IMG/VR virus record: IMGVR_UViG_3300012984_000022
Location: 1-44,126 of that record
Origin: a virus
Direction: 5' to 3' (one strand)
DNA: 44,126 nucleotides
Shown here piece by piece: positions 14,652 to 22,731 of the stretch. Position numbers and translations under genes: made by a program. The notes beneath the pieces were generated by a model. It had not been told where the DNA came from. It ran no database searches and saw only the letters and a program-made list of their open reading frames with translations. How positions within the stretch are numbered: the first letter of the stretch is position 1; each line of letters opens with the position of its first letter.

Positions 14652-17366
14652 CTATGGGAGTCGTATCACCTTCCCTTCGACAATAATCTTCCCGGTCATC
14701 TGAAGCATGCTGATGGCGTTCTGGAACGCATCCTGGCCAGTGCCTTCAAGAGCCTTCTTGATTTCCTTGTAGTAGGCAGCTTTGGTGATTGACTGCTTCA
14801 CTGATGCCATGAACACCTGTTCGCCCCTGGATGATTTCAGCCTGCGCATAATCTTCTCCTGGATAGCGTTAACCTTGTCGGTCAGGTCGTCACCGTCGAC
14901 TGCGGCGTTAAGCTTCAGGTTGCTTATCAGGTTGTCGAAGCTCTTGATGATGAGCGCCAGAGAGTAGTGGACGAAATCTACCTCAATGACCGCTTTTCCG
15001 TCTTTGATGTTGCCAAAGGCCATCAGGCTGGAAAGGCTCTGCACGCGCTCAGCGATACGCGCATACATTGAGCCAATCTGCTCGTGGTTGCGATATCTGT
15101 CCTGGTCGTAGTGGAGCTTAATCAAATCTATAGCCTCTATTGCTTCGCTGGTGGCGATAACTTCCATCACCGGTGCTTCGCCATTGAACTCACGCTCCGT
15201 GTCGCTACGCATGGCCTTATCTGCGTCAGCTGCGATAAGCGCGATGTCTCGGATAATGTCATTGCGATCGTGAATGTTGAGCATGGACACATCCACTCCA
15301 GTAAGGCGCATATTCAACCTGGCGCGAGTCTCACCGCAGTCAACGACGATTGCACGGGCCAGCAGGCCGGAGTCGATGTTGTCGGTGTTTACCATCTGCG
15401 ACAGCTTTCCAGGGGTGGATGAGCCAGCCAGATTGAGGCATGGGTTAGGTATTCCCGTCTCCAGCATATGCAGCGCAGATTCTTCTGTTGCCAGGCGCTC
15501 AGCCTTCTTCTGGATTTGCAGCTCGTACTGCTTAATCTTGGCCTCGTCATATTCCGGGTTACAGTGGCCGATGCACTCTTCCAGCGCCAGCTTTTCCTTC
15601 TCCAGGCGAGATAGTGAGTTCCTGATTGACGCTTCAACTTCTCCGACGTGGTTGCGGGCTGGCTTGAAGTTGTCGGTGGTAGCCAGTTCCATAAGTGTCG
15701 TTGAGATGTTGGCCGCATAGCTGCTGCTGGAGTTCTTCGGCTGGATAAGGAATTTGTGGGCCTCATCCACAATGTAGGCAGCGCGCCCGGCGTCATACAT
15801 GGTCGTCATGATGACGTCTTTATCTGAGCGGATGTCGCCATAAACCTTACGCCCGGCCTCTGTAAGAATGCTCTTAATGACAGATTGCGCGCGCTCCTTT
15901 CCTGAGCCTGACAGCGCCAGGATGATGGTGATAAGGCTTGTCTTGCCGCCGCCATAGCACTTTAGTCCTGAAGCAGCGATCGCAATGCACTGCAGCGCCA
16001 TTACCGCATAAGCCCCGCCAGTTAACTCACGGTGGGCGCCATCCCGGATATAATCAACGATACGGCCAGGCAGCCCGGGAGGATTGTCGATGTCTATTTT
16101 TGACAGGTTAATGCCGTCCGGAACTTCGCCTTTATGGCTGTACGGTTCATCAGGCTCGGCGTCGTTTACCTTCACCTCTTCAGCTGGTGAACATCCAGGA
16201 AGATAGATGCCTGGAATAATGAGCGGAGCAGGAGCGTCGTCGACCGGCGCATTTTCTTTTACGACCGGCGCAACTTCTGACTCAACCGGAGCAGACCCGT
16301 ACGAATGTACGTTAGCCGCTGGGGCCTTCCCGTCCAGCCTGATAGCCTCACGCATGGCAATTCGGCATGACTCAGCGCCATATTTCTGGCGGTAATCATC
16401 CCAGTCACCTGTCTCCGGAGGCAGTGCTATTTTTGCTCCAGACTGAATGGCTGCCTCTTCGGCATACTTCAGGCCAGCGCCATGATCGTCATTGTCCGCG
16501 AAGATGACCAGAATGGATTCAGGATGTTCTGCGCGCGCCTGCGCGGTGATTGACATCAGGTTCCCGGTGTTGAATGCCACATAGGTCGTTGCATTGGTCA
16601 TGCGGTTAACGGTGACGCCAGTGGCGAACCCCTCGACAACGGCAACTGTTTTTCCGGGTCCTGTTATCACATGGCAAACGCCAGCCATGTCTCCGCCGTA
16701 AATCGGGCGCTTTGTGCCGTCCATCTTAATTTTCTGAACGTTCACCAGTTCGCCATTTTTATAAACCGGAACCAGAAGCAACGAACCAGGATCAATGCGC
16801 TCGTTATCAGCGCCCATCATAATTTGTGAGTTAACAGCCCATTCCCCGGCAAGGCCTTTTTTATCCATGTACTGGTGCGGCGCAAGCATTGAGCTTTCCA
16901 TGAGCATTGCAGCACCTTTCACGGCGCGCTTGCGCAGCTCTTCTCGCATCTGCTCATCTGTTGCTGAATGCTTTCTCACCGGCGCGATGGTGCGGGGCAT
17001 ATCCTGACCGAGCAGCTCCTTTGCCACTTCTACCGTTGGCTTCCCAAGATAGCGAGAAAGGAGGAGTAGGCCGCCGCCAGATTGTGGATCACATTGAGAG
17101 CAGAACCATGTTCCGCGCCCGTCCTTATCGTCGAAGCGGAATCGGTCTTTTCCGCCGCACACCGGGCAGGGGCCGTGATGGCGTCCGGAAGGGAGCTGGC
17201 AGCCGTAACCTTCAAGTGTTGAGCGCCATGCGCCATTGAATTCACGCAGAACGCGGTCAATTGGCCCGTCACCATCAGGGTTAAATGAGTAGTTGCCTTT
17301 CCAGCAGTCGCATGTGCCGCTGGCGAGATGTCCGCATGACAACGTAAGTGGGAATATTAAATTCAT
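14652..17366 (-). CDS. P4-alpha-like primase-helicase
   Basis: 904 aa. The N-terminus has a zinc-binding primase motif: HGPCPVCGGKDRFRF near residue 65 and FCSQC near 88. Toprim-like region: VAVVEGFATG near 240 and ESILVIFADNDDHG near 280. After a Pro/Ala linker with acidic residues (about 345-400), the DUF3987-type helicase half shows Walker A ALSGSGKERAQS (about 480) and Walker B YIVDEAHKF (about 533). It would make primers and unwind DNA at the adjacent iterons. No phage polymerase is present, so host Pol III is the probable partner. GGAG 7 nt before the ATG. Confidence 0.88.
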   Translation of the reverse strand: MNLIFPLTLSCGHLASGTCDCWKGNYSFNPDGDGPIDRVLREFNGAWRSTLEGYGCQLPSGRHHGPCPVCGGKDRFRFDDKDGRGTWFCSQCDPQSGGGLLLLSRYLGKPTVEVAKELLGQDMPRTIAPVRKHSATDEQMREELRKRAVKGAAMLMESSMLAPHQYMDKKGLAGEWAVNSQIMMGADNERIDPGSLLLVPVYKNGELVNVQKIKMDGTKRPIYGGDMAGVCHVITGPGKTVAVVEGFATGVTVNRMTNATTYVAFNTGNLMSITAQARAEHPESILVIFADNDDHGAGLKYAEEAAIQSGAKIALPPETGDWDDYRQKYGAESCRIAMREAIRLDGKAPAANVHSYGSAPVESEVAPVVKENAPVDDAPAPLIIPGIYLPGCSPAEEVKVNDAEPDEPYSHKGEVPDGINLSKIDIDNPPGLPGRIVDYIRDGAHRELTGGAYAVMALQCIAIAASGLKCYGGGKTSLITIILALSGSGKERAQSVIKSILTEAGRKVYGDIRSDKDVIMTTMYDAGRAAYIVDEAHKFLIQPKNSSSSYAANISTTLMELATTDNFKPARNHVGEVEASIRNSLSRLEKEKLALEECIGHCNPEYDEAKIKQYELQIQKKAERLATEESALHMLETGIPNPCLNLAGSSTPGKLSQMVNTDNIDSGLLARAIVVDCGETRARLNMRLTGVDVSMLNIHDRNDIIRDIALIAADADKAMRSDTEREFNGEAPVMEVIATSEAIEAIDLIKLHYDQDRYRNHEQIGSMYARIAERVQSLSSLMAFGNIKDGKAVIEVDFVHYSLALIIKSFDNLISNLKLNAAVDGDDLTDKVNAIQEKIMRRLKSSRGEQVFMASVKQSITKAAYYKEIKKALEGTGQDAFQNAISMLQMTGKIIVEGKVIRLP

Positions 17367-17386
17367 GCCAGAACTCCAGTGAATAG

Positions 17387-17417
17387 AAAACTATGGCGTG
17401 GCATGCACGCCAGTTTT
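17387..17417 (-). promoter_or_regulatory. strong hairpin in the leader of the primase-helicase gene
   Basis: GGCGTG/CACGCC and, after a 2-nt bulge, AAAACT/AGTTTT form a 12-bp imperfect palindrome around GCATG. On the minus strand it ends in TTTTC. It is in the 79 nt between the 71-aa gene and the primase-helicase, so it may act as an attenuator or as an operator. Confidence 0.5.
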
Positions 17418-17445
17418 GTTATGTTATATCGTTTCTTTTTTGCTG

Positions 17446-17661
17446 CTACAGGTCTGCTTTAATCTCATCCAGCACGGCGTTGATCGCATCCGCTTCTTCA
17501 TCGGTCAGGGATTTGCCCGCCTTATAAGAAGCATCGGCAATAATGCTTTTGATGCGAAACGGACTCAGTTCTGCCTTGCCGTAAATTGCTGATACCTTGA
17601 TGCCTAAACCTGCCGCTTTTCGCAGGCGCTCAATAGTTGTTTGTGCCTTATCTTTGTTCAT
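17446..17661 (-). CDS. small helical protein, possible transcription regulator (71 aa)
   Basis: Mostly helical and charged: TTIERLRKAAGLGIKVSAIYG and a helical C-terminus with LTDEEADAINAVLDEIKADL. The first half could be a small HTH (ribbon or Cro-like), but no motif is decisive. Its gene is divergent from the SSB-like gene and has its own promoter whose -35 abuts the opposite one. That position suits a switch between leftward and rightward operons. Function is inferred from location only. Confidence 0.6.
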   Translation of the reverse strand: MNKDKAQTTIERLRKAAGLGIKVSAIYGKAELSPFRIKSIIADASYKAGKSLTDEEADAINAVLDEIKADL

Positions 17662-17690
17662 TCACGAATCCTCTGTTGTTGATGGAAATA

Positions 17691-17737
17691 AAAATAACAA
17701 CAAAAAGGTTGCGCGTCAATTCGTTTTGGTGTTTACT
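17691..17737. promoter_or_regulatory. back-to-back divergent promoters
   Basis: Plus strand: TTGCGC (17709-17714), 17 nt, TTTACT (17732-17737) toward the SSB-like gene. Minus strand: TTGACG (17714-17719 reversed), 17 nt, TATTTT (17691-17696) toward the 71-aa gene and the primase-helicase. The two -35 boxes share one base pair, so RNA polymerase cannot use both at once. Confidence 0.65.
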
Positions 17738-17790
17738 TCATCTCACCAGCAGCAACGAGCTGCACAACTCAACCACAAAGAGAGAACGAT

Positions 17791-18351
17791 ATGAGCGAAT
17801 TTTTCTTAGGCCTGGCTTCTGAAGACGACATCCAGTTTGACGGTTTCTATGACGGTCAGCAAAAAGTAATTCCTGAAGGCACTGAGCTGGAAGGTGTTGT
17901 TATCGACGGCTTCAACGGCATTGAAGAAGGTAAGGCTGTGCAAACCTGCTTCGTTCAGGTTGCAGTGACAACGCCGGGCGAATTCCTGGGCCAGAAATAC
18001 CGCTACCAGGCGAAGATTTATGACATGGACGCAGCTAAACGCGATCGTGCCATGAAAAACCTCACACTGCTTGACACCCAGGCCGGTTCGCCGCTTGGCA
18101 AAGGTCGCCTACCTCTGACTACCGAAAACATCCAGGAGCACTGGGTTGGCGCATCAAATATGCGCATCAAATTCGGCCTGATGGTGGCAGAGGACGATGG
18201 TCGCGAAATCAACTTTATCCGCGGCTTCGGCTTCCTGCGCGAAAAGCTGCCGCAGACCAACTCGCAACCAACCGGTGTTAATGGCGGTGCTGGTGCTGGC
18301 GCAGTAAGCGCAGCAGCAAACCCAGCAGTAGACGAAGATGTTGGCTTCTGA
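17791..18351 (+). CDS. single-stranded DNA-binding protein (phage SSB-like)
   Basis: 186 aa. A beta-rich N-terminal domain (about 20-150) is followed by a flexible Gly/Ala-rich linker and an acidic tail ending DEDVGF, which mimics the DDDIPF tip by which SSB recruits partners. It heads the rightward replication operon with ParB-like protein, helicase and resolvase. Start: ATG with AGAGAG upstream. A hairpin follows the stop, so ssb may be made in excess. Confidence 0.8.
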   Translation: MSEFFLGLASEDDIQFDGFYDGQQKVIPEGTELEGVVIDGFNGIEEGKAVQTCFVQVAVTTPGEFLGQKYRYQAKIYDMDAAKRDRAMKNLTLLDTQAGSPLGKGRLPLTTENIQEHWVGASNMRIKFGLMVAEDDGREINFIRGFGFLREKLPQTNSQPTGVNGGAGAGAVSAAANPAVDEDVGF

Positions 18352-18360
18352 TAAATAACT

Positions 18361-18380
18361 GCCGCCTCCGGGCGGCCTTT
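18361..18380 (+). terminator. intercistronic hairpin, partial terminator
   Basis: GCCGCC-TCCG-GGCGGC followed by CTTTAAA. The short T tract suggests incomplete termination, letting some transcripts reach the ParB-like gene. Confidence 0.65.
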
Positions 18381-18398
18381 AAAGCACTGGAGACTTAA

Positions 18399-19169
18399 AT
18401 GGCCTCATTAGCTCAGCACTATAAACAAAAAGAGAAGAACGGCACCGGAACCGCAGTAAACAAAACTTATATCGTGCCGGTCAAAGAGCTTTACGTAGAG
18501 CCTGGTTATAACGTCCGTGATATCGACCAGGAACACGTTAACGAATTCCGTGATGCGTTTATCGCCGGTGAATTTATCCCGCCACTGGTGGTGAAAGTCA
18601 CTGAGCTCGGCATCAAGGTTATGGATGGGCACCACCGCTACTACGGCGCGCTAGCAGCAACGGAAGCAGGTCATGAAGTCCTGCGCCTTGAGTGTAAGGA
18701 TTTCGTTGGCTCTGAAGCAGACCAGATTGCTTTTATGGTCACCAGCAGCCAGGGTAAGCCGCTAAGCGCAATTGAGCGCGGCATGGCTTACCGCCGCCTT
18801 GTTAATCAGGGTTGGACAAATGCAGAGATTGCCAAAAAGGTTAAGCGCTCACCGGCTGACGTAGACCTTCATCTTCAGCTAACCGAATGCGATGAGAAAA
18901 TTATTGGCATGGTTAAATCAGGCCAGCTTGCTGCTACGACAGCAGTTGCAATGACGAAAGAGCATGGTGCTGATGCCGGTCGGTTCGCTGAAGATAAGCT
19001 GGAAAAGGTAAAGTCAGAGGGCCGGGCGAAAATAACCAAATCCGATGCCATTCCTCAGTTCAGCGCTAAAAAAGCGCGCCGCTTCCTTGAGCTTTATTCT
19101 TCAGGCGGTGGGGAGCTAAACGCAGAAATGGCAGGCATCATCAGCGAATTTGAAGCCTTTAATAATTAA
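18399..19169 (+). CDS. ParB-like nuclease-fold / DNA-binding protein
   Basis: 256 aa. ParB N-terminal domain at about 20-120: VPVKELYVEPGYNVRD, then PPLVVKVTELGIKVMDGHHR with the GHHRYYGAL helix. An HTH follows (ERGMAYRRLVNQGWTNAEIA, VKRSP) near 128-155. Phage proteins of this type bind DNA and in some cases hydrolyse CTP or act on DNA; no partition ATPase is present, so plasmid-like segregation is unlikely. Probably a replication or regulation factor. RBS ACTGGAGA, 7 nt. Confidence 0.8.
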   Translation: MASLAQHYKQKEKNGTGTAVNKTYIVPVKELYVEPGYNVRDIDQEHVNEFRDAFIAGEFIPPLVVKVTELGIKVMDGHHRYYGALAATEAGHEVLRLECKDFVGSEADQIAFMVTSSQGKPLSAIERGMAYRRLVNQGWTNAEIAKKVKRSPADVDLHLQLTECDEKIIGMVKSGQLAATTAVAMTKEHGADAGRFAEDKLEKVKSEGRAKITKSDAIPQFSAKKARRFLELYSSGGGELNAEMAGIISEFEAFNN

Positions 19170-19173
19170 GCAC

Positions 19174-19193
19174 AGCCGCTTCGGCGGCTTTTT
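19174..19193 (+). terminator. UUCG-loop hairpin with T tract
   Basis: AGCCGC-TTCG-GCGGCT followed by TTTT, right after the ParB-like stop. The ribosome site of the helicase gene (GCACTGGAGA) follows within 15 nt; the same GCACTGGAGA also follows the hairpin after ssb. Confidence 0.75.
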
Positions 19194-19208
19194 GCACTGG
19201 AGAATGCA

Positions 19209-21134
19209 ATGACATTCGAACTCCGACCGCCACAAGTCGAGGCCGTTGATTCAATAATTGACCACATAAAGAAACGCCTGAGCCCATGCCTGGTTGAGCT
19301 TGCTACAGGTTTTGGTAAGAGCCTGGTCGTTTCTGCTATAGCAAAGTATCTCGCCGGGGTAGCACCAAGCAAACGTGTTCTCTGTATAGCTCCAACACTT
19401 GAATTAATTTTGCAGAACCATGAGAAATACGTTACCTGGTACAAAGAACCAGCCAGCATCTATTGCTCAAGCGCAGGCAGTAAAGACCTGCGACACCAGG
19501 TTATCTTCGCAAGCCCGTTGACTGCGGTTAAAAACATTCGCCTGATCGCCCACCTTGGCGTGTCCGGTATCATCATTGATGAAGCCCACGGAATGACGCC
19601 AACGATGCTTGAGCTAATCAAGCAGATTCAGGAATACGAAATTAATGGCGTAAGACCAAACGAAAACGTGCGCGTTATAGGCATGACGGCAACCCCTTAC
19701 CGCACTGGAACAGGGTACATTTACGCCAAAGACTGCACCGGGCCGGATGAAATCCTTCACGATGACGATAAAGCAAGGGACCCGTATTTCTCCAGGTTAC
19801 TATATCGAGCTACCGCAGGTGAGCAGGTTCAGCAAGGCTATCTCACCCGCCCTGTCATTGGCGAGACTGATGAGCACTATGACACCAGCAAGCTTGAAAT
19901 CGGTAAGAATGGACTTTTTACATCCGCGTCAACAGCAAAGGCCTTTAACGGAAACACCAAAACCGAGCGCATCGTTAACAAGGTGATGTCGTTTGCTGGC
20001 GATCGCAAAGGAGTGATGTTTTTTGCCGCCACCATCAGCCACGCAGAAGAAATCGCAAGCTATCTGCCCGCTGATGATGTTCACGTAATCACCGGAAAGC
20101 TGAAGAAGTCAGAGCGCGAGAAGTTCATCAATGACTTTAAGGCCCAGCGAGTCAAATATCTGGTTAACGTCGACGTCCTGACCACCGGATTCGATGCTCC
20201 TCATGTCGACCTGATCGCAATCCTTCGCGCCACAGAATCACCTGGCTTGCTTCAGCAGATTATCGGTCGTGGCCTTCGCCTTTCTCCAGGAAAGGAAGAT
20301 GTTCTGATGTTGGACTATGCAGAAAACATTGAGCGCCATGGCCTTGAGGATGACATTTTTACACCAGAAATTAAGACCAGCCGACGAGCCGATGAAAGCA
20401 CGGAGATTCAGGTTGAATGCCCGGCATGCCATGCGATAAGCATGAAGAAGCGCCGTAATGACCCTATCTACGATGGCGTTGAGCATGACCAGTTCGGAAA
20501 CTTCTTAGTGCCAGGCACGAACGAAGTCATGACGATGAAGGTTGTTGACCCAAGCCAGAAGGACGAGTTTGGTGACGTAATGACGAAAGACCTGCCAATG
20601 CCAGCGCATTACTCCCGCCGGTGCAACAACCCGGAGGCTTTCGTTATCAAGGGCCAGCCTGTTCGCTGTGAGCATCGCTTCTCGCTTAAGATTTGTCCGA
20701 AGTGCTTTGCAGAGAATGACATTGCAGCCAGGCACTGCGCTGAATGCAAAGAGCGCCTGGTTGACCCAAACAGCAAGCTCACCGACGCAGCCGGATTCGC
20801 AAACGTCATGATGGATGGAGAAATCCGCAGAGTTAAGTGCTACAGCGCAACATACACACCGTGGGTTGCGAAGGCGACCGGTAACCACTCTCTGAAAGCA
20901 GAATACCGGACCGAGATTGGCGAGGTAACGGCGTGGCATACAATCCGCCAGAAGTGGATATTCTCCAAGCTGGCGCAGATTAACGGCGCCGACAGCGAGG
21001 CGATCACCGGTTACGACCAGTGCGCAGAATGGAAGAACGCGCCGCGAGAAATAACCATCAGGAAGACGGAGCATAACGGCTACGTTAAATTCGAAATTAA
21101 ACAAGTTCATTACACAGAAAAGGTGGGAGCATGA
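19209..21134 (+). CDS. DEAD/DEAH-box helicase (SSL2-type)
   Basis: 641 aa. Motif I ELATGFGKS near 32-40, motif II IIIDEAHG near 121-128, motif III MTATPYR near 160, motif V TTGFDAP near 320, motif VI QIIGRGLRLSPG near 350. The C-terminal third has zinc-ribbon pairs: CPACH near 404 and CPKC with CAEC near 497-515, likely DNA contacts. Superfamily 2 helicase, probably for replication restart or recombination. It overlaps the resolvase start by ATGA, indicating coupling. Confidence 0.92.
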   Translation: MTFELRPPQVEAVDSIIDHIKKRLSPCLVELATGFGKSLVVSAIAKYLAGVAPSKRVLCIAPTLELILQNHEKYVTWYKEPASIYCSSAGSKDLRHQVIFASPLTAVKNIRLIAHLGVSGIIIDEAHGMTPTMLELIKQIQEYEINGVRPNENVRVIGMTATPYRTGTGYIYAKDCTGPDEILHDDDKARDPYFSRLLYRATAGEQVQQGYLTRPVIGETDEHYDTSKLEIGKNGLFTSASTAKAFNGNTKTERIVNKVMSFAGDRKGVMFFAATISHAEEIASYLPADDVHVITGKLKKSEREKFINDFKAQRVKYLVNVDVLTTGFDAPHVDLIAILRATESPGLLQQIIGRGLRLSPGKEDVLMLDYAENIERHGLEDDIFTPEIKTSRRADESTEIQVECPACHAISMKKRRNDPIYDGVEHDQFGNFLVPGTNEVMTMKVVDPSQKDEFGDVMTKDLPMPAHYSRRCNNPEAFVIKGQPVRCEHRFSLKICPKCFAENDIAARHCAECKERLVDPNSKLTDAAGFANVMMDGEIRRVKCYSATYTPWVAKATGNHSLKAEYRTEIGEVTAWHTIRQKWIFSKLAQINGADSEAITGYDQCAEWKNAPREITIRKTEHNGYVKFEIKQVHYTEKVGA

Positions 21135-21589
21135 TTATCATCGGTATTGATCCGGATTCAAGCAAGCATGGAGTTGCTGTATATCGTGACGGTAAGCTTG
21201 ACCATCTTGGTTCTCGCCAGCTATTCGAATTATTCGACATGATTAATATGCTGAAAGGCGAGGGCCGACTGCAAATCCACATGGAGGACGTGTGCGCAAT
21301 AAATGCAACCTTTAGCAAACAGTTCGTTAAAAACAGGAGGGCAGAGACAACCATATCTCGCTCTGTTGGCATGTGCCAGCAAGCTCAGGTGGAAGTCGAA
21401 AGAATGGCAGCTTACCTTGGCGTTGAGGTGATAAAGCACCCAATAAGCAGCAAGTGGAAGGATGCAACCACCGGGAACCCAATCCTGAAGAAACTTGGCT
21501 GGCCTGGGAAGAGCAATGAAGATACTAGATCAGCTGCTTACTTTGGCTATCTCGGGGTAAAAGCATGGCATACGGCCAACAAAAAATAA
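21131..21589 (+). CDS. RuvC-like Holliday junction resolvase
   Basis: 152 aa with an RNase H fold: GIDPDSSKHGVAVY (first Asp), HMEDV near 58 (Glu/Asp) and NEDTRSAAYFGYLG near the end (final Asp). These four acidic sites bind the metal ions. It would resolve branched DNA before packaging. It is in the same operon as the helicase and overlaps the next gene by 25 nt. Confidence 0.85.
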   Translation: MIIIGIDPDSSKHGVAVYRDGKLDHLGSRQLFELFDMINMLKGEGRLQIHMEDVCAINATFSKQFVKNRRAETTISRSVGMCQQAQVEVERMAAYLGVEVIKHPISSKWKDATTGNPILKKLGWPGKSNEDTRSAAYFGYLGVKAWHTANKK

Positions 21590-21822
21590 CCGGAGCAATG
21601 CCGTTCCGTTACCACAAAGACGATGCCGCATGGATTGATTCCCAGCTCTCATTACTGGGAGTTTCCGAACGCGCTCAGGTTGCAGCTGCATACGGTCGCG
21701 CATACCAAGCCAGCGAGGATTGCCACGACATTGATTATCAAAAGGCTGGGGCCGCGAGGTATGAAGCGAACAGCAGGCTGCGCAAATATATAAACAAAAA
21801 AGTTGCAAAGCAGGTCGAATGA
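21565..21822 (+). CDS. hypothetical protein (85 aa)
   Basis: Helical, with RYHKDDAAWIDSQLSLLGVS and AQVAAAYGRAYQASE. I recall similar small proteins next to phage resolvases and primases, but no function. Its 3' end (YINKKVAKQ) is encoded by the promoter element at 21793-21808. Confidence 0.7.
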   Translation: MAYGQQKITGAMPFRYHKDDAAWIDSQLSLLGVSERAQVAAAYGRAYQASEDCHDIDYQKAGAARYEANSRLRKYINKKVAKQVE

Positions 21823-21830
21823 GGTATAGT
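21792..21830 (+). promoter_or_regulatory. internal promoter with the repeated element
   Basis: AAACAAAAAAG, TTGCAA (21803-21808), 16-nt spacer, TATAGT (21825-21830). It lies in the end of the 85-aa gene and drives the small-gene string 21875-23672. Confidence 0.8.
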
Positions 21831-21874
21831 TAATCACATGAGGCGGCGCGGTGCTGCTGGAACTGGAGATTATC

Positions 21875-22087
21875 ATGACATACGAAGAAGCAGTGGCATC
21901 AATGCGGCTTGGAAATAAAGTTGTACATGAATACTTTTGCCGTGGCGAATTCTTTGAAATGAAGAATGGATCAATTATTGATGAAATGGGCTACAACATG
22001 AGTGGGTGGTTCATGGCTAATGGATATACATCTGATTATGACTGGCAGAAGGAAGGATGGTCAGTCTTGGAAGGCAAGCATGATTAA
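21875..22087 (+). CDS. Tad2/DUF2829-like small protein (70 aa), putative
   Basis: Begins MTYEEAVASMRLGNKVVHEY, then EFFEMKNGSIIDEMGY and ends with DWQKEGWSVLE. The order EEAVxxMxxGxKV, strand pair with NG turn, and closing DW..GW..E matches the small Tad2-type fold (DUF2829), known to bind cyclic-ADP-ribose signals of Thoeris and related defences. The likeness is by pattern only. It is the first gene after its own promoter, as for an early anti-defence gene. ATG 21875 has CTGGAG 6 nt upstream. Confidence 0.5.
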   Translation: MTYEEAVASMRLGNKVVHEYFCRGEFFEMKNGSIIDEMGYNMSGWFMANGYTSDYDWQKEGWSVLEGKHD

Positions 22088-22280
22088 CCACAACGCACTG
22101 CGCGCAGCGCAAAACAAGGCCGTCATTGCCAGATTTATTGGCGATGGCGAAATGTGGAAGCAGGCCAATGAAGCGATGAAGATTGCCTGCGGATATCCAC
22201 TGTATCGGAGGAGTGGCGGATTTATTACCGAACAGAGAACTTATGTGGTAGGAGAGAGTCAATGCAATATATTTTATTAA
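22080..22280 (+). CDS. hypothetical protein (66 aa)
   Basis: Helical N-terminus (NALRAAQNKAVIARFIGDGEM) and a short basic C-terminal part. Start overlaps the previous gene by 8 nt, with GGAAGG at 5 nt. Not recognised. Confidence 0.6.
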   Translation: MINHNALRAAQNKAVIARFIGDGEMWKQANEAMKIACGYPLYRRSGGFITEQRTYVVGESQCNIFY

Positions 22281-22453
22281 TAATGCTCGCCTACCCATCG
22301 GGCGACGTGAAAATTAACGATGAAAACCCGCCGGTGTTCTATGCCAAAAAAGCATGCACTGACGCGCAGGACTTCATTCGTGTTTCAACACCATCAAACG
22401 CCACGGTGACCATTAGCACCATGTGCGCCAAGCGCGGGAGTAACAGGGAATGA
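22262..22453 (+). CDS. hypothetical protein (63 aa)
   Basis: AGGAGAGAG precedes ATG 22262. The first 12 residues are hydrophobic (MQYILLIMLAYP), followed by a mixed region with two Cys (KACTDAQDFI and TMCAK), so it might be secreted or membrane-attached, possibly with a disulfide. Overlaps both neighbours. Confidence 0.6.
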   Translation: MQYILLIMLAYPSGDVKINDENPPVFYAKKACTDAQDFIRVSTPSNATVTISTMCAKRGSNRE

Positions 22454-22572
22454 GCTGGGAAGACATCAAAGACCACGATGATGCTATTGCATTCTGGAAT
22501 GACATCCAGCAGAAGGAAATTGACGACCTGGCATCAGAATTATCTGACGCCATCGGTGAGTTTGGCATGTAA
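22450..22572 (+). CDS. small acidic protein (40 aa), first part of a possibly interrupted ORF
   Basis: ATG overlaps the previous TGA (ATGA). It encodes an acidic helix (MSWEDIKDHDDAIAFWNDIQ) and ends at TAA 22570-22572. The same frame continues open after this TAA up to 22731, where its stop overlaps the next gene's ATG. A single change in the TAA would give one 93-codon protein, so this is either a short gene or the first half of a gene cut by a nonsense codon. Confidence 0.55.
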   Translation: MSWEDIKDHDDAIAFWNDIQQKEIDDLASELSDAIGEFGM

Positions 22573-22611
22573 CTGTTTGTCACGACTCGACTTCGTGGAA
22601 AGCTGAACAGC

Positions 22612-22731
22612 ATGGGTACGATTGCAAAGCTGTTCGGCGACGACAAGTTTCAGGACTGGATTGGTGAAGTTCGCGAAGAGCTTTGCCGCCGGGTTGCAGA
22701 GGCTGACATTGCGGAGAAATATAAGCCATGA
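22612..22731 (+). CDS. second part of the interrupted ORF (39 aa from internal ATG)
   Basis: In frame with 22450-22572. An internal ATG at 22612 with GGAAAG about 9 nt upstream could start it independently. Helical and charged (LFGDDKFQDWIGEVREELC). The TGA overlaps the ATG of the next gene, which argues that this frame is, or recently was, translated. Confidence 0.5.
   Translation: MGTIAKLFGDDKFQDWIGEVREELCRRVAEADIAEKYKP

Noticed and set aside
18399-19169. ParB-like gene as evidence of a plasmid-prophage
   Set aside because: No ParA, partition site, repressor, integrase or telomere resolvase is visible; the protein type also occurs in virulent phages.
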